Assembly: GCF_000981585.1 (NCBI RefSeq)
Contig: NZ_LN831776.1
Location: 3,951,187 to 4,015,186 of the forward strand
DNA: 64,000 nt
Reading direction: 5' to 3'
DNA from: Paenibacillus riograndensis SBR5
GTDB lineage: Bacteria > Bacillota > Bacilli > Paenibacillales > Paenibacillaceae
In this document: positions 27,157 to 35,233 of the stretch, in pieces
Position numbering within the stretch: the stretch's first letter is position 1
How the letters are laid out: each line of letters starts with the position of its first letter
The notes under the pieces: model-generated
What the model was told of the DNA's origin: nothing
The model's database searches: none
The model's input: only the letters and a program-made list of their open reading frames with translations
Made by a program: the position numbers and the translations under genes

Positions 27157-27399
27157 AATGGACTGCACCATGGCGGACCTACAGACAAGCGGAGCAAAGC
27201 CTTAGCGGCAAAATCGCCGACGGCGCGTTGCTATACGCCAACAATGTGAAAATGGTGTTTGACCCGTTTAAATCGCATCTAATAAAATGGATGAAGAATA
27301 ATGGATGGAAGCTTTTGGCTGCCATCGCCGGATTGGCAAGGGCTGAACAAAGCCGGAAAAGCCGTAAAAATCAGCACCGGAGCCGCGGGTGCGGGAATG
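27157..27399 (+). pseudogene. Toxin backbone remnant 1
   Basis: The stretch is a diverged copy of two separate parts of the large toxin gene: 27157-27335 matches about 22552-22731 (aatggactgcaccatggcgg, ataaaatggatgaagaataa) and 27336-27399 matches about 22998-23064 (gattggcaagggctgaacaa), with roughly 265 bases missing between. Reading frames are broken. It shows that a second full toxin gene once stood here, upstream of its own tip and immunity genes. Confidence 0.85.
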
Positions 27400-27485
27400 T
27401 AATTTTAGAGCTAAGTACTGGAGAAAGAGAGCTAAGGAAACTACAGTTACTAAGCATGATGATTTTATACTCTGGAGGGATAAAA

Positions 27486-27926
27486 ATGATTTATGAAAAG
27501 CTAAAAAGTTTAATTCAAGAAAATTTTGACGAGGGCGATTTTACGGGTGGAATCACTGCAGAAGAAGTGATAAAAATTGAATCCGCCTTAAATGTTGAAT
27601 TCCCACAAAGCTACAGATGGTTCTTGAAAAACTATGGTTCGGGCGGGCTGTTTGGCGTAGATATACTTGGTTGTGGTAAATCTAGTCCTTCTGTTGTTTC
27701 AAAAACAGAAAAACTTCGAAATCTTGGAATGCCGTATGGCTACATTGTCATTGAGGATTGTGAAGAGTTTTTTTATTGCCTTGATACTACTGATATTTCG
27801 AATGGGGAGTGTTCTGTAATATCTTGGGATAGAATATCAGGGTTTAATGGAATACGTGCCGACAATTTTTATAAGTTCTTGTTCGAAAGACTTAGTGACG
27901 CTAAAGAGAATTGGGAGGAAGACTAG
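27486..27926 (+). CDS. SUKH (SMI1/KNR4) family immunity protein
   Basis: A 146-residue protein starting at ATG 27486 with GGAGGG 6 bases upstream; an accidental longer frame runs back into the toxin remnant and should be ignored. Features: ITAEEVIKIESALNVEFPQS, YRWFLKNYGSGGLFGVDILG, and a closing DNFYKFLFERL. It is a complete SUKH domain, probably the immunity gene of the lost toxin whose remnant lies just upstream. The stop codon is followed at once by a displaced HNH tip fragment. Confidence 0.82.
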   Translation: MIYEKLKSLIQENFDEGDFTGGITAEEVIKIESALNVEFPQSYRWFLKNYGSGGLFGVDILGCGKSSPSVVSKTEKLRNLGMPYGYIVIEDCEEFFYCLDTTDISNGECSVISWDRISGFNGIRADNFYKFLFERLSDAKENWEED

Positions 27927-27928
27927 GA

Positions 27929-28054
27929 ATGTTGATTAATAGAGATGATAACTTCAGAAAAGCAGATGAATTGTTGGCAAAAGAATGGAATGTATCTTGG
28001 AAGGAAGTAAAGAATTGGAGAATAAAAAATAAATTATTGGAGGGAGTGAACTAA
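27929..28054 (+). pseudogene. HNH-type toxin tip remnant
   Basis: A 41-codon frame (INRDDNFRKADELLAKEWNV, then SWKEVKNWRIKNKLLEGVN) resembles the region just before the HNH catalytic motif of polymorphic nuclease toxins, where a sequence like VKKWRxxNxLTWHE is usual. It stops where that motif should begin. It is directly followed by the next immunity gene. Confidence 0.55.
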
Positions 28055-28521
28055 GTGTCACAAATCGAACATCAAGTTTTTGGTGTACTGAATTATGACT
28101 ATGGATGGAAAAAAATATTCTAATAACAATGTTTGGACATGAAAAATTGTTGGCACTTTCGATTGATGCTGAGTTTGAAGATGCTCAAATAATTGCTTAT
28201 AAATTTTTCTTTAGAAACATGAATGAATTATTAATGAATGCGGAGGATGAAATTTTAAAATATTATTTAGAAGTTATTGAGGAATATAGAGAAAGACTTG
28301 GGGAAAAGTTTGCTGATAAAATGGCTCCTGTCATCTCAAATAAGGAAGAACTATCCAAGTTGATCGAGCCGAAGCGATTATTATTCCCAATGGTATTTGA
28401 TGAAAGAGTTAGACAAGTTGGTTTATTACTTGAATCTACTTGGGAACCTGAGCATGGTCTTGCTGTAAAATTTGAAGATGAAAAAATAGTAGAAGTAGGG
28501 TATCAGGATATAGTTCTCTAA
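28055..28521 (+). pseudogene. Immunity-like gene with a frameshift at a run of seven A
   Basis: GTG at 28055 has GGAGGGAG 9 bases upstream and encodes SQIEHQVFGVLNYDYGWKK, then the frame is lost in a run of seven A residues at about 28108-28114. The next frame continues ILITMFGHEKLLALSID to the end WEPEHGLAVKFEDEKIVEVG plus YQDIVL. The intact paralogue at 28732-29199 has the same plan (GELEYEYGWIKD at the start, VGYQDVAI at the end), so one missing A explains the break. A downstream ATG at 28105 could give a shortened product. Slippage on the A run could also restore the full protein. Confidence 0.7.
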
Positions 28522-28576
28522 GGGTTCATAAAAAACGTAATAATTTTAAAAAGAGGTCCATTGACTGAATAATCGA

Positions 28577-28716
28577 ACATCGGAGCCGCCGGTGCGGGAG
28601 TAATGATGTAAAAACAATCCAACTTGTTCCATCAGAAATTAAAATCTGGGCACCTTGGTGGAGTAGGAGAGATAAATGCAGGGGCGTTTGAACCCGGAGG
28701 ATTCGCCAATGAATAA
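28577..28716 (+). pseudogene. Toxin backbone remnant 2 joined to a nuclease tip remnant
   Basis: 28577-28601 (catcggagccgccggtgcgg) matches the big toxin gene near 23040. The following bases read in two frames TIQLVPSEIKIW and then GHLGGVGEINAGAFEPGGFA, ending in NE and a stop at 28716. QLVPxxI with a following HxGGxG is the end of an HNH/WHH-type toxin tip. The ribosome site of the next immunity gene overlaps its end. Confidence 0.7.
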
Positions 28717-28731
28717 GGAGGGGACTTTAAA

Positions 28732-29199
28732 ATGAAAATAAATGATGCAATTTTTGGTGAACTTGAATATGAGTATGGTTGGATTAAAGATACCACGATT
28801 GATTTTTGTGGGAAAGAATCTGAGATATCGATAATGATAGATGGCGAAGAAGATGGTGAAATTGATGAAGAACAATATGAATCATATACTTCATTGATGC
28901 AAAATTGGGATCAATTACAGCAAGGCTTTTTACAAGCAATTTTAGATTATTATATACAAAAGAGACATGAACTCGGTTACGATGTGGAAGTTAACGAGAA
29001 TTATCCGTTAATTGAGACAATCGATAAATTATCAGAAAAAATAACTTTAGTTGGAATTACCGTTCCCTTTGCAGATTGTTTTGAAGGTAGAGATATTGGA
29101 CTTAACTTTGACTGCATTTGGGATATTGAAAATGGTTTAGGACTTCGTCTCGTAAATGAAAAAATAATTAATGTAGGTTATCAGGATGTTGCAATTTAA
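28732..29199 (+). CDS. Immunity-like protein, paralogue of the frameshifted gene
   Basis: A 155-residue acidic protein with AAGGAGGGG upstream. The start NDAIFGELEYEYGWIKDTTI and the ending DIENGLGLRLVNEKIINVGY plus QDVAI define a family shared with 28055-28521. The family resembles small immunity-associated DUFs (possibly DUF6985), which I cannot confirm. It follows an HNH/WHH tip remnant, so it was probably that tip's immunity gene. Confidence 0.7.
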   Translation: MKINDAIFGELEYEYGWIKDTTIDFCGKESEISIMIDGEEDGEIDEEQYESYTSLMQNWDQLQQGFLQAILDYYIQKRHELGYDVEVNENYPLIETIDKLSEKITLVGITVPFADCFEGRDIGLNFDCIWDIENGLGLRLVNEKIINVGYQDVAI

Positions 29200-29219
29200 T
29201 ACCCGTAAATTTTGGTTAT

Positions 29220-29426
29220 TTGTCTCTACGTACAGTAACTCTCGAAAAGTATAGATTTAATATCACTATAAGGTTTAGGGATGAGCGACAAAGGTGGATA
29301 AAAGCCGATCGAGAGGAGTATAGTTCTTTGATAAGTAGTGGTTCACTTGAAAAAGGTCACCATACTGAAGCAACGGTTTTTCAGAATAAAGCCTTAAAGC
29401 GACAAAGAGATTCAGGTTTGAGATAA
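29220..29426 (+). CDS. Possible toxin tip fragment with a GHH motif
   Basis: A short open frame of up to 68 codons reading RDERQRWIKADREEYSSLIS and EKGHHTEATVFQNKALKRQR. The GHH followed by E and the basic ending recall GHH-type HNH nuclease tips. There is no convincing ribosome site, and it lies between two immunity-like genes where a displaced tip is expected. It could also be a chance frame. Confidence 0.4.
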   Translation: MSLRTVTLEKYRFNITIRFRDERQRWIKADREEYSSLISSGSLEKGHHTEATVFQNKALKRQRDSGLR

Positions 29427-29445
29427 TATGAATGGAGCCTAGAAA

Positions 29446-30243
29446 ATGGACCAGCTTAACAATTTGATAAAAAGTAATTGGTATGGAGAAAAAAACTCAA
29501 GTTGCGACATCGCTTGTTTAAGAGAAGCTCTTAAACAAGCGAGAACAGAAAAAGATAACATGTTATTAATAATTGATCTATTGAAATTGGGTGATTTTGC
29601 AGTAAAAGGTATACTGTTTAAAATGATGAGTACTACTAAAGATGAAAATATATTGAATTTATGTATTCGGTTATTTTGTTCGGTGGCATCACATAAAGAT
29701 CTGTTGAAAAGTGAAAATTTGTTATTTCTTTCGGACTTATCAGAGAATAACGCTAATACTTTTGCTGCGAGTGCCTTGTACACTTTGTCTTACGATGTTG
29801 TTCCATATCTACTAGCAATGTTAGAAGAATGGGAAGATACAGAGGTAGAAGGAACGATTAGAAATACATTGGATATTTTCCTGAATTATTCAGATGAAAT
29901 AAACGAGGAAGCAACTGTAGATGAGATTGGGAATTATTATCTCGACTTTATTAAGCAAGTAGATTTGAATAACTATTATTACTATTCGTCTCCAGTTTTT
30001 CCTGGAACTTTAGCTAAAAAGATTATAGAAAAATCGGTTACCTCTATAAATGATGGAATTCCTGTGAGAACCAATGTAATTCCTACTTTATTATCAGTTT
30101 GGAGTGGAGTAAAATGTCCAGTTCAATACGACACAATCGTTGACAATAAGATACTTGATGAGATTTATCAATATGTTACTATTCTTTCCAAAATGAATTG
30201 GGAAACCGGGGCAAAGTATTTTTACGGAAACCGAGTATTTTAG
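29446..30243 (+). CDS. Helical-repeat immunity protein (Imm47-like)
   Basis: A 265-residue acidic, all-helical protein with HEAT-like repeats: DNMLLIIDLLKLGDFAVKGI, ENLLFLSDLSENNANTFAAS, SYDVVPYLLAMLEEWEDTEV. The C-terminal MNWETGAKYFYGNRVF is distinctive and reminds me of the Imm47 family, without certainty. It follows the GHH-like fragment and is a candidate for its immunity protein. Confidence 0.65.
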   Translation: MDQLNNLIKSNWYGEKNSSCDIACLREALKQARTEKDNMLLIIDLLKLGDFAVKGILFKMMSTTKDENILNLCIRLFCSVASHKDLLKSENLLFLSDLSENNANTFAASALYTLSYDVVPYLLAMLEEWEDTEVEGTIRNTLDIFLNYSDEINEEATVDEIGNYYLDFIKQVDLNNYYYYSSPVFPGTLAKKIIEKSVTSINDGIPVRTNVIPTLLSVWSGVKCPVQYDTIVDNKILDEIYQYVTILSKMNWETGAKYFYGNRVF

Positions 30244-30267
30244 TACCATACACTGATTTAAAGAATA

Positions 30268-30302
30268 GGCCGCTCTTAAGAGGTTCAAATAGAGTGGTCT
30301 TT
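30268..30302 (+). terminator. Terminator after the helical-repeat immunity gene
   Basis: ggccgctct pairs with agagtggtc around a 13-base loop and is followed by five T residues. Confidence 0.75.
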
Positions 30303-30314
30303 TTCCTTCCCTTT

Positions 30315-30410
30315 CTTACGTACTATTCATTGCCAAGCTGGAAAATACAACGAAATGACTTTGATGGTAAGAAGCCGATCAGTTTTAACGATGTGGGTTA
30401 CATTAAGTGA
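30315..30410 (+). pseudogene. Mixed remnant: immunity fragment plus toxin linker fragment
   Basis: Bases around 30318-30362 (tacgtactattcattgccaa, gctggaaaatacaacgaaat) are a decayed copy of 25388-25435 in the second immunity gene. Directly after, gatggtaagaagccgatc (30363-30380) matches the linker just before the tip of the big toxin (23386-23403, coding DGKKPI) and continues to a stop at 30410 with a different sequence. Two unrelated cassette parts are joined in fewer than 100 bases. The rest of the spacer to 30488 shows nothing. Confidence 0.6.
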
Positions 30411-30488
30411 AATAAATTAGACATTATGGATCACCTAACTGATGCTGTCACTTGAGCTGCCACTTAAATAAAGGAAGGGACTAAATCA

Positions 30489-30905
30489 ATGGAATTATCT
30501 GATGAAATACATGTCAAGATTTTAAAACTATGTGAGAGAGGTGATGAGTTATTAGATGAGAACAAAGTGGATCTTGCGATAACTAAATACTTGTCAGCGT
30601 TAGAATTAGTGCCTAATCCAAAGAGTGATTGGGAAGCAAGTACATGGATATACACTACGCTTGGTGAGATATATCTTATAAATAAAGAATTTAATATTGC
30701 AAAAGAATATTTTTATAATGCGTTGAATTGTCCTGATGGCATATCCAATCCTTTAATTCTTTTAAGAATTGGAGAAACGCTTTTTGAAACACAAGATTTA
30801 GAACAGTCCAGGGAATATCTATTAAGGGCGTACATGTTGGAAGGTCAGGATATTTTTGGCGAGGAAGATGAAAAGTATTTTAATTCTATCAAAAGTTTAA
30901 TCTGA
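30489..30905 (+). CDS. TPR-like protein, probable immunity protein
   Basis: A 138-residue acidic protein with about three tetratricopeptide-like helix pairs: RGDELLDENKVDLAITKYLS, WIYTTLGEIYLINKEFNIAK, and LILLRIGETLFETQDLEQSR followed by EYLLRAYMLEG. Short TPR proteins of this shape are common as immunity proteins in Bacillota toxin arrays. AAGGAAGGG precedes the ATG. Confidence 0.65.
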   Translation: MELSDEIHVKILKLCERGDELLDENKVDLAITKYLSALELVPNPKSDWEASTWIYTTLGEIYLINKEFNIAKEYFYNALNCPDGISNPLILLRIGETLFETQDLEQSREYLLRAYMLEGQDIFGEEDEKYFNSIKSLI

Positions 30906-30919
30906 AGGAGGGAAAAGTA

Positions 30920-31249
30920 ATGGTATTACTTCAACCACCATTAAAAGAAAAGGTGGACAGTCTCTTTAAAAACTGTGCGGATAAATATAAAAATAATGAA
31001 TTTGCAGAGGCTATAAGTATACTTGAGAGTGGGTGGGATTTACTTCCATATCCAAAAGTGACTTATGATGAAAGTTATACAATCGTAGAGTACATAATAC
31101 AGTTCTGTCTTTTGGCAGAAGATTTTGTACAAGCGAAAAGATGGAGTGATATTATATTTATTTGTGATCTTGAAAGAATTGATAGCGGGAAAAGAGAATT
31201 CTTGGCAGGAAGAGTAGCATTTGAATCTGCTGATCCAACATTTATATGA
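30920..31249 (+). CDS. Truncated TPR-like immunity paralogue
   Basis: A 109-residue protein with GAAGGAGG upstream and the same repeat plan as the preceding gene (KYKNNEFAEAISILESGWDL, FCLLAEDFVQAKRWSDIIF). The last repeat begins (REFLAGRVAFES) but ends abruptly in ADPTFI, where the neighbour continues for another 30 residues or so. The truncation point coincides with the missing start of the next gene, so a deletion probably joined two cassettes. Confidence 0.6.
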   Translation: MVLLQPPLKEKVDSLFKNCADKYKNNEFAEAISILESGWDLLPYPKVTYDESYTIVEYIIQFCLLAEDFVQAKRWSDIIFICDLERIDSGKREFLAGRVAFESADPTFI

Positions 31250-31259
31250 TAAAAATAAT

Positions 31260-32060
31260 ATGCAAGTTACAATCACCGATGAACAATTATTAGAAGCTTA
31301 TAAACAAAAAGGTGAAGAGTTGCCGATTGAATTAATAATTGCTATGGGAGCTTCACACAATATAATGTATGTTCCTAGATTACAAGAAGCTCTTTATCAT
31401 CAAACGATGCGAGTAAGAATCAAATCTATGCATAGCCTTCTCAGTATAGGTGATACTGATAGTCTCGACGCATTAAGAATAAAAGAGCAATCCATACCAG
31501 AAGAAGATTTCCTTTCTTCTATCAGCGAAAAGGCAATTCTTCAATCTATAATCATCCGACTGGAGAATGGGCCTGAAGGTGCTGTACAAGCATTTTTTAA
31601 TGAGGGGGTTCATCCTGCAGTTAAAAACAAATTATTGTATAACTACTCAAGTACGATGATTTTAACACTTGAAGATGTACAGTTTGTAATTAAGGCACTA
31701 GAGGCATACGTGAATAAAAGTGAATCCTGGATGCTAAAGTTGAAAAAAACGAGCTATGAAGATGCTATTATTAAGGGTTTAGAGTCACTATGGAGAGCTT
31801 CTGAACAAAAAAAACCGCTAATGGATTATGTCAGCAGTGTGTTTATTGAGAAATTAGTTGAAATAGGTTCTCAAATTTTAAAAATGAAAATAGATTCTTA
31901 CGCAAAGGAAGTTATAGTAATATTTGCGAAATACTTAAAACCCCAATACGCTTATAGCATGTTAGAACCAATAGTAAATAGTAGCATTAGGGGCGACATA
32001 AAAAGGGAACTGGAAAAAACCCTGCAAATCCTTCAAATGGATAAAAGGAAGGAGGATTGA
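31260..32060 (+). CDS. HEAT-repeat-like immunity protein, start lost
   Basis: About 266 residues from the ATG at 31260. The protein is helical with HEAT-like repeats (NIMYVPRLQEALYHQTMRVR, DSLDALRIKEQSIPEEDFLS, MLEPIVNSSIRGDIKRELEK). No ribosome site lies before 31260 or before the upstream in-frame ATG at 31221, which lies inside the truncated TPR gene. The original 5' end is likely gone. Confidence 0.6.
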   Translation: MQVTITDEQLLEAYKQKGEELPIELIIAMGASHNIMYVPRLQEALYHQTMRVRIKSMHSLLSIGDTDSLDALRIKEQSIPEEDFLSSISEKAILQSIIIRLENGPEGAVQAFFNEGVHPAVKNKLLYNYSSTMILTLEDVQFVIKALEAYVNKSESWMLKLKKTSYEDAIIKGLESLWRASEQKKPLMDYVSSVFIEKLVEIGSQILKMKIDSYAKEVIVIFAKYLKPQYAYSMLEPIVNSSIRGDIKRELEKTLQILQMDKRKED

Positions 32061-32064
32061 GTAT

Positions 32065-32661
32065 ATGGGGATGGAGCACAAGTGTTTTTTATTTGATACA
32101 GTTAATTTCAATAAAGAACTAAGCGAAATTATTATCCGATCTGGTGAAACAAACAATTCAGATGTCCTTATAAAATTTATAAATTCAAATCTTTCTAAAA
32201 TTTGTTCACCATATACGGGTGAGTTACTGACAGTAGATTGGGAGGATGAATTAGAGAACGGTAGCATCCAAGAACTATGCGATTTTGCAATGACAAAGTA
32301 TTATTCACCAGATGAGGAAGACGGACTCTCTTATACATGGGATGCCTTACTAGAATCGTTACGTAATTTGACTATGAATTTTAAGACGGAAATTTACATT
32401 CTCGGCAGCCCTTTAGAATCAGAGTCCTTTATACTTGATCCTGGTGGGATGGGGTTAGGGTTCGTGTATTTAGAGGATATTCCTGTTATTTACTCGGAAC
32501 TAGTCGGTCTAAAACAATGTTTTATGGAAAATTGCTTGACAAGTTCAAGCAACGTACTATACGAAATAGATGAAACTGAGTTAATCCATGCTTATGATAA
32601 ACTTGTATTTATCTATAAAACAGCCAAAGAGATGGAGCGCGGTTTGTTAATAACTTTTTAA
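32065..32661 (+). CDS. Hypothetical protein in the immunity array (198 aa)
   Basis: A 198-residue acidic cytosolic protein with GAAGGAGGATTG upstream, 4 bases after the preceding stop. Features: ICSPYTGELLTVDWEDELEN in the first third and ILDPGGMGLGFVYLEDIPVI in the second. I do not recognise the family. By position and composition it is probably another immunity protein. Confidence 0.6.
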   Translation: MGMEHKCFLFDTVNFNKELSEIIIRSGETNNSDVLIKFINSNLSKICSPYTGELLTVDWEDELENGSIQELCDFAMTKYYSPDEEDGLSYTWDALLESLRNLTMNFKTEIYILGSPLESESFILDPGGMGLGFVYLEDIPVIYSELVGLKQCFMENCLTSSSNVLYEIDETELIHAYDKLVFIYKTAKEMERGLLITF

Positions 32662-32674
32662 GGCAAACTCCAGT

Positions 32675-33024
32675 GCAACATGGATCAGAGACTCAGTCAG
32701 ATATACACTAGGCCACAAGGTGCCCCTGCACCAGACTCGGTCTAGTTTTTTCTTTCTCATAGCAACCTAAGTAACTGCTGAGATCATCACTGCCGCCCTT
32801 CAGATGATTATGAATTTCATCACACTGTAACTGCAAGCAGATGCGATTAAATCTGTCGCCCTGACCTTGGTCCAAGCCTCTGACTATAATTCAGAGATGG
32901 CAAAGTCTCAAGGATTGACACCTCACCACTTCAGCAATACAGAAATACAAATGATTCCGTCAAAACTCCATGGAAATACACCACATAAGGGTTCTGCTTC
33001 TGAGATGAGAATTTCAAATAATTA
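32675..33024 (+). pseudogene. Toxin remnant 3: hairpin, backbone piece and HNH tip end
   Basis: 32730-32750 contains a hairpin-like block (cactaggccacaaggtgccc, then gtctagttttt) that recurs at 34829-34865. 32763-32885 matches the big toxin gene at about 22770-22880 (agcagatgcgattaaatctg). 32890-33024 reads SEMAKSQGLTPHHFSNTEIQ, MIPSKLHGNTPHKGSASEMR and a stop, the end of an HNH-type toxin tip. Several frame breaks are present. The 380-bp spacer between genes is filled by this remnant. Confidence 0.75.
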
Positions 33025-33041
33025 AAATAGGTGAAAATTGT

Positions 33042-33415
33042 GTACTTAAATACGGAGATTCTAAATTTGAACAAGAAGTGATTTATAAATCATTAGAATT
33101 ATCGCCTTGTACAGATAAGAATGGTTTTAATGCTTTTGATTCATTTTTTGGTTTTGATGGTGGCTTGGATGACGTGAGTCATAAAATTAATCAGTACTAT
33201 GAAAGGATCCCCAGTTTTTTAATACCTATTGCAGACGATGGTAAAGGGAATCTTATATGTATTGGTGTCAAGGATGGGTTCAATGAGAAAATTTATTTTT
33301 GGTACCACGAAAATGAATTGATTGCAAATGTAATGCTGAATGAAAAAAAATACGGAAATATTGGTTTAGATGATTATTGGGACAACGTTTTTTTAGTTTC
33401 AGATAGCTTTGTTGA
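33042..33415 (+). pseudogene. 5'-truncated SUKH immunity gene
   Basis: The frame reads GENCVLKYGDSKFEQEVIYK, then FNAFDSFFGFDGGLDDVSHK and FLIPIADDGKGNLICIGVKD. It matches the chimera at 25805 (LKYGNSKFEHGIIYRP, SFGSFFGLDGGIDDIRNKIK) but lacks the first 25 residues or so and any ribosome site. At about 33412 the homology jumps, out of frame, into a copy of the 24045 immunity gene. Confidence 0.7.
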
Positions 33416-33750
33416 AAGAAAAAGATCATATCTTATTAATAAGGATAGGATCGATTTTCGCACATTACCATTTAATATGGAAAAAGGATGTATTGATTAA
33501 TGGTAGCAATTCAATAGACAGTTTAAAGCAACTGCAAATCGCTTTATTTTATCAGTGTATGTCACAGGATCTTTATAAATTTCGTTATCCGCGTATGATG
33601 GTGAGCTATACCTTTAAGGACATAGTCTCAAGCTTAATACATTTCACAATGTTTGGATGGGAAAGAGAGGAATCGAAGTTGAACTCCTTGATAACGAGTT
33701 AGTACCACCCGGTGAAAGATGTATAAAATACTATTCTGAGATTCAAGTAT
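33416..33750 (+). pseudogene. Fused fragments of the two primary immunity genes
   Basis: 33416-33690 encodes KEKDHILLI, WKKDVLINGSNSIDSLKQLQ and ALFYQCMSQDLYKFRYPRMM, a close copy of residues 47-135 of the 24045 product. From about 33681 the sequence becomes LDNELVPPGERCIKYYSEIQ, the end of a gene like 25043. The middle and ends of both genes are missing. Together with the preceding SUKH piece, three immunity genes have been collapsed into 700 bases. Confidence 0.75.
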
Positions 33751-33792
33751 AGTATATTGTTTGTATCTTAAGAAGTTTACGGAGGTATATCT

Positions 33793-34344
33793 ATGATTAC
33801 AGCAAAAGATTTTTTAGAAGAGTGGAAAAAGGAAACTTATGGTTTAGTCGACTTTGATAAAAAAGTAATAGAATTATTTTCTTTAACAAAAGAAACTAAG
33901 GATTTTTTGATTGAAGCAGGTTTGCCAGAGTCCTCCCCTCCATTTCTTACTTTCGAATCTTCAATTAATGGCGGTGGAGTTAGACTGACTGATAAATACG
34001 TGAATGTTGAAGAAGTATATTCGAAGTTCATATATGTTGGATATACCGGTAGCGGAGCTCCTATATGTATCGATGAAGAAAACGACGAAGTTATATATAT
34101 TGATAATGAAAACGATAATGAAGAGATATTTATAAATTCTTCGATTTCACAGTTGGCGGAATCATTAATTGTATATGTGGATTTTATTGAAAAAATAAAA
34201 AATGTAAAGGGAAAAAAGGCATATTTTGAAAGAAATGCAACAAAAGAGTTGTTATCTTGGATTGCTAACAGACTTCAGAAAATAGATTCTGATTCGCTTG
34301 TTCAAGGTAGTTTCTGGGAAGAGGAATTGAGCACTTTCAATTAA
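33793..34344 (+). CDS. SUKH-4 family immunity protein
   Basis: A 183-residue protein with GGAGGT upstream. LTKETKDFLIEAGLPESSPP followed by FLTFESS is the hallmark of the SUKH-4 group, and YVGYTGSGAPICIDEENDEV is the middle strand pair. SUKH-4 proteins protect against nuclease and deaminase toxins. No tip lies directly before it, so it is an orphan in this array. Confidence 0.8.
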   Translation: MITAKDFLEEWKKETYGLVDFDKKVIELFSLTKETKDFLIEAGLPESSPPFLTFESSINGGGVRLTDKYVNVEEVYSKFIYVGYTGSGAPICIDEENDEVIYIDNENDNEEIFINSSISQLAESLIVYVDFIEKIKNVKGKKAYFERNATKELLSWIANRLQKIDSDSLVQGSFWEEELSTFN

Positions 34345-34510
34345 CAGTGGTAGAAGTCGTAAACCACAATTCAAACAAGATAGGTTCACCAGCAAATAGT
34401 TTATTTAGCGGAGGTGCGAAGAATGAGTTATGAACTCATAAAGAGAAATGCAAATCAAGATTAGATACTACCATGATAGGCCTTTTTTTGTTGTATAGGA
34501 AATTATACAG

Positions 34511-34696
34511 TACTTTTTCAGCAGTTGCGGACTCAGGAGCCGTTATATCGTTCGATGGAGCCTGGAATAAAGGGGAAAGGGACAAATAAGGGCATCTGAG
34601 TCCGTAGTCCTGCGAAATAGACGAATCTCCCTTCAATAACGGCTTTCCTGTCCGTAACGGCTGTGGATAGATTGTGAAGGAATAGGGCGATCCGTT
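34511..34696. repeat. 185-bp intergenic repeat, copy 1
   Basis: A stretch that recurs at 44696-44880 with about nine of ten bases identical by eye (gttatatcgttcgatggagc, gacaaataagggcatctgag, taacggctttcctgtccgta). The two ends of the unit contain the same motif in inverted order (acggactcagNagccgttat against ataacggctNtcctgtccgt), so the RNA or DNA could fold into a long stem-loop. There is no coding capacity. Confidence 0.8.
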
Positions 34697-34797
34697 TTCG
34701 GCATGCCCCCGTCGATTTTGGAGCGGTGAGGAATCCCTGCGGCCGTAGGCCCATTACTAAGATGTGAGTAGATAAAACTGATGACTGACTCCAGTCT

Positions 34798-34985
34798 AAC
34801 ATGCATCAGAGTCTCCATCTGATAAACACTAGGCCACAAGGTGCCTTGCACCGGAGTTAGTCTAGTTTCCAACCGTCTTGCTGCTAAGATCAACACAGGC
34901 GGGGCAATCACTGCCGCCCTTCCAATGATTATTAATACCATCACACCGTCCTAGAAAGCAGATGCAATCAAATCCGTCGTCCAAT
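34798..34985 (+). pseudogene. Toxin backbone remnant 4
   Basis: 34800-34865 is the same hairpin block as at 32685-32750 (cactaggccacaaggtgcc). 34880-34985 matches the big toxin gene at about 22755-22870 (acaggcggggcaatcactgc, agcagatgcaatcaaatccg) with deletions. No tip follows. The spacer to 35233 shows no other recognisable gene. It marks the far end of the toxin array. Confidence 0.75.
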
Positions 34986-35233
34986 AGGAGGGAACGAGGC
35001 TGAAAGATATTTCACTTCCGGAATGCCCATATAACTCAGCACAGCCATATCCTGCAAGTTTCCGCCAACTCCGTATCCGCCCCCCAGAACCTGTGACACC
35101 CGCTTTTCAATGGATAGTCTTCACCAACAGTTAAACAAACTGAAACCTTTAATCTCGCAATATCGTCTATGATGGGGTATATGAGCTTATGCCCATTTCC
35201 ATTATCAGGCAGTAACAGGGAGGAAATCAAGCA

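Noticed and set aside
27228..27485. N-terminal extension of the 27486 SUKH gene
   Set aside because: The frame is open by chance across a toxin backbone remnant; the ribosome site and SUKH domain both point to ATG 27486.
32764..32890. Independent gene with membrane segment
   Set aside because: The sequence is a frame-broken copy of the toxin's hydrophobic region, not a gene.
19901..34985. Prophage or integrated plasmid
   Set aside because: No integrase, capsid, portal, tail or replication genes and no attachment repeats were seen; the region is explained by toxin cassettes.
35036..35230. 64-codon minus-strand frame before the NAGPA gene
   Set aside because: It has no ribosome site or recognisable motif and lies in decayed spacer sequence.
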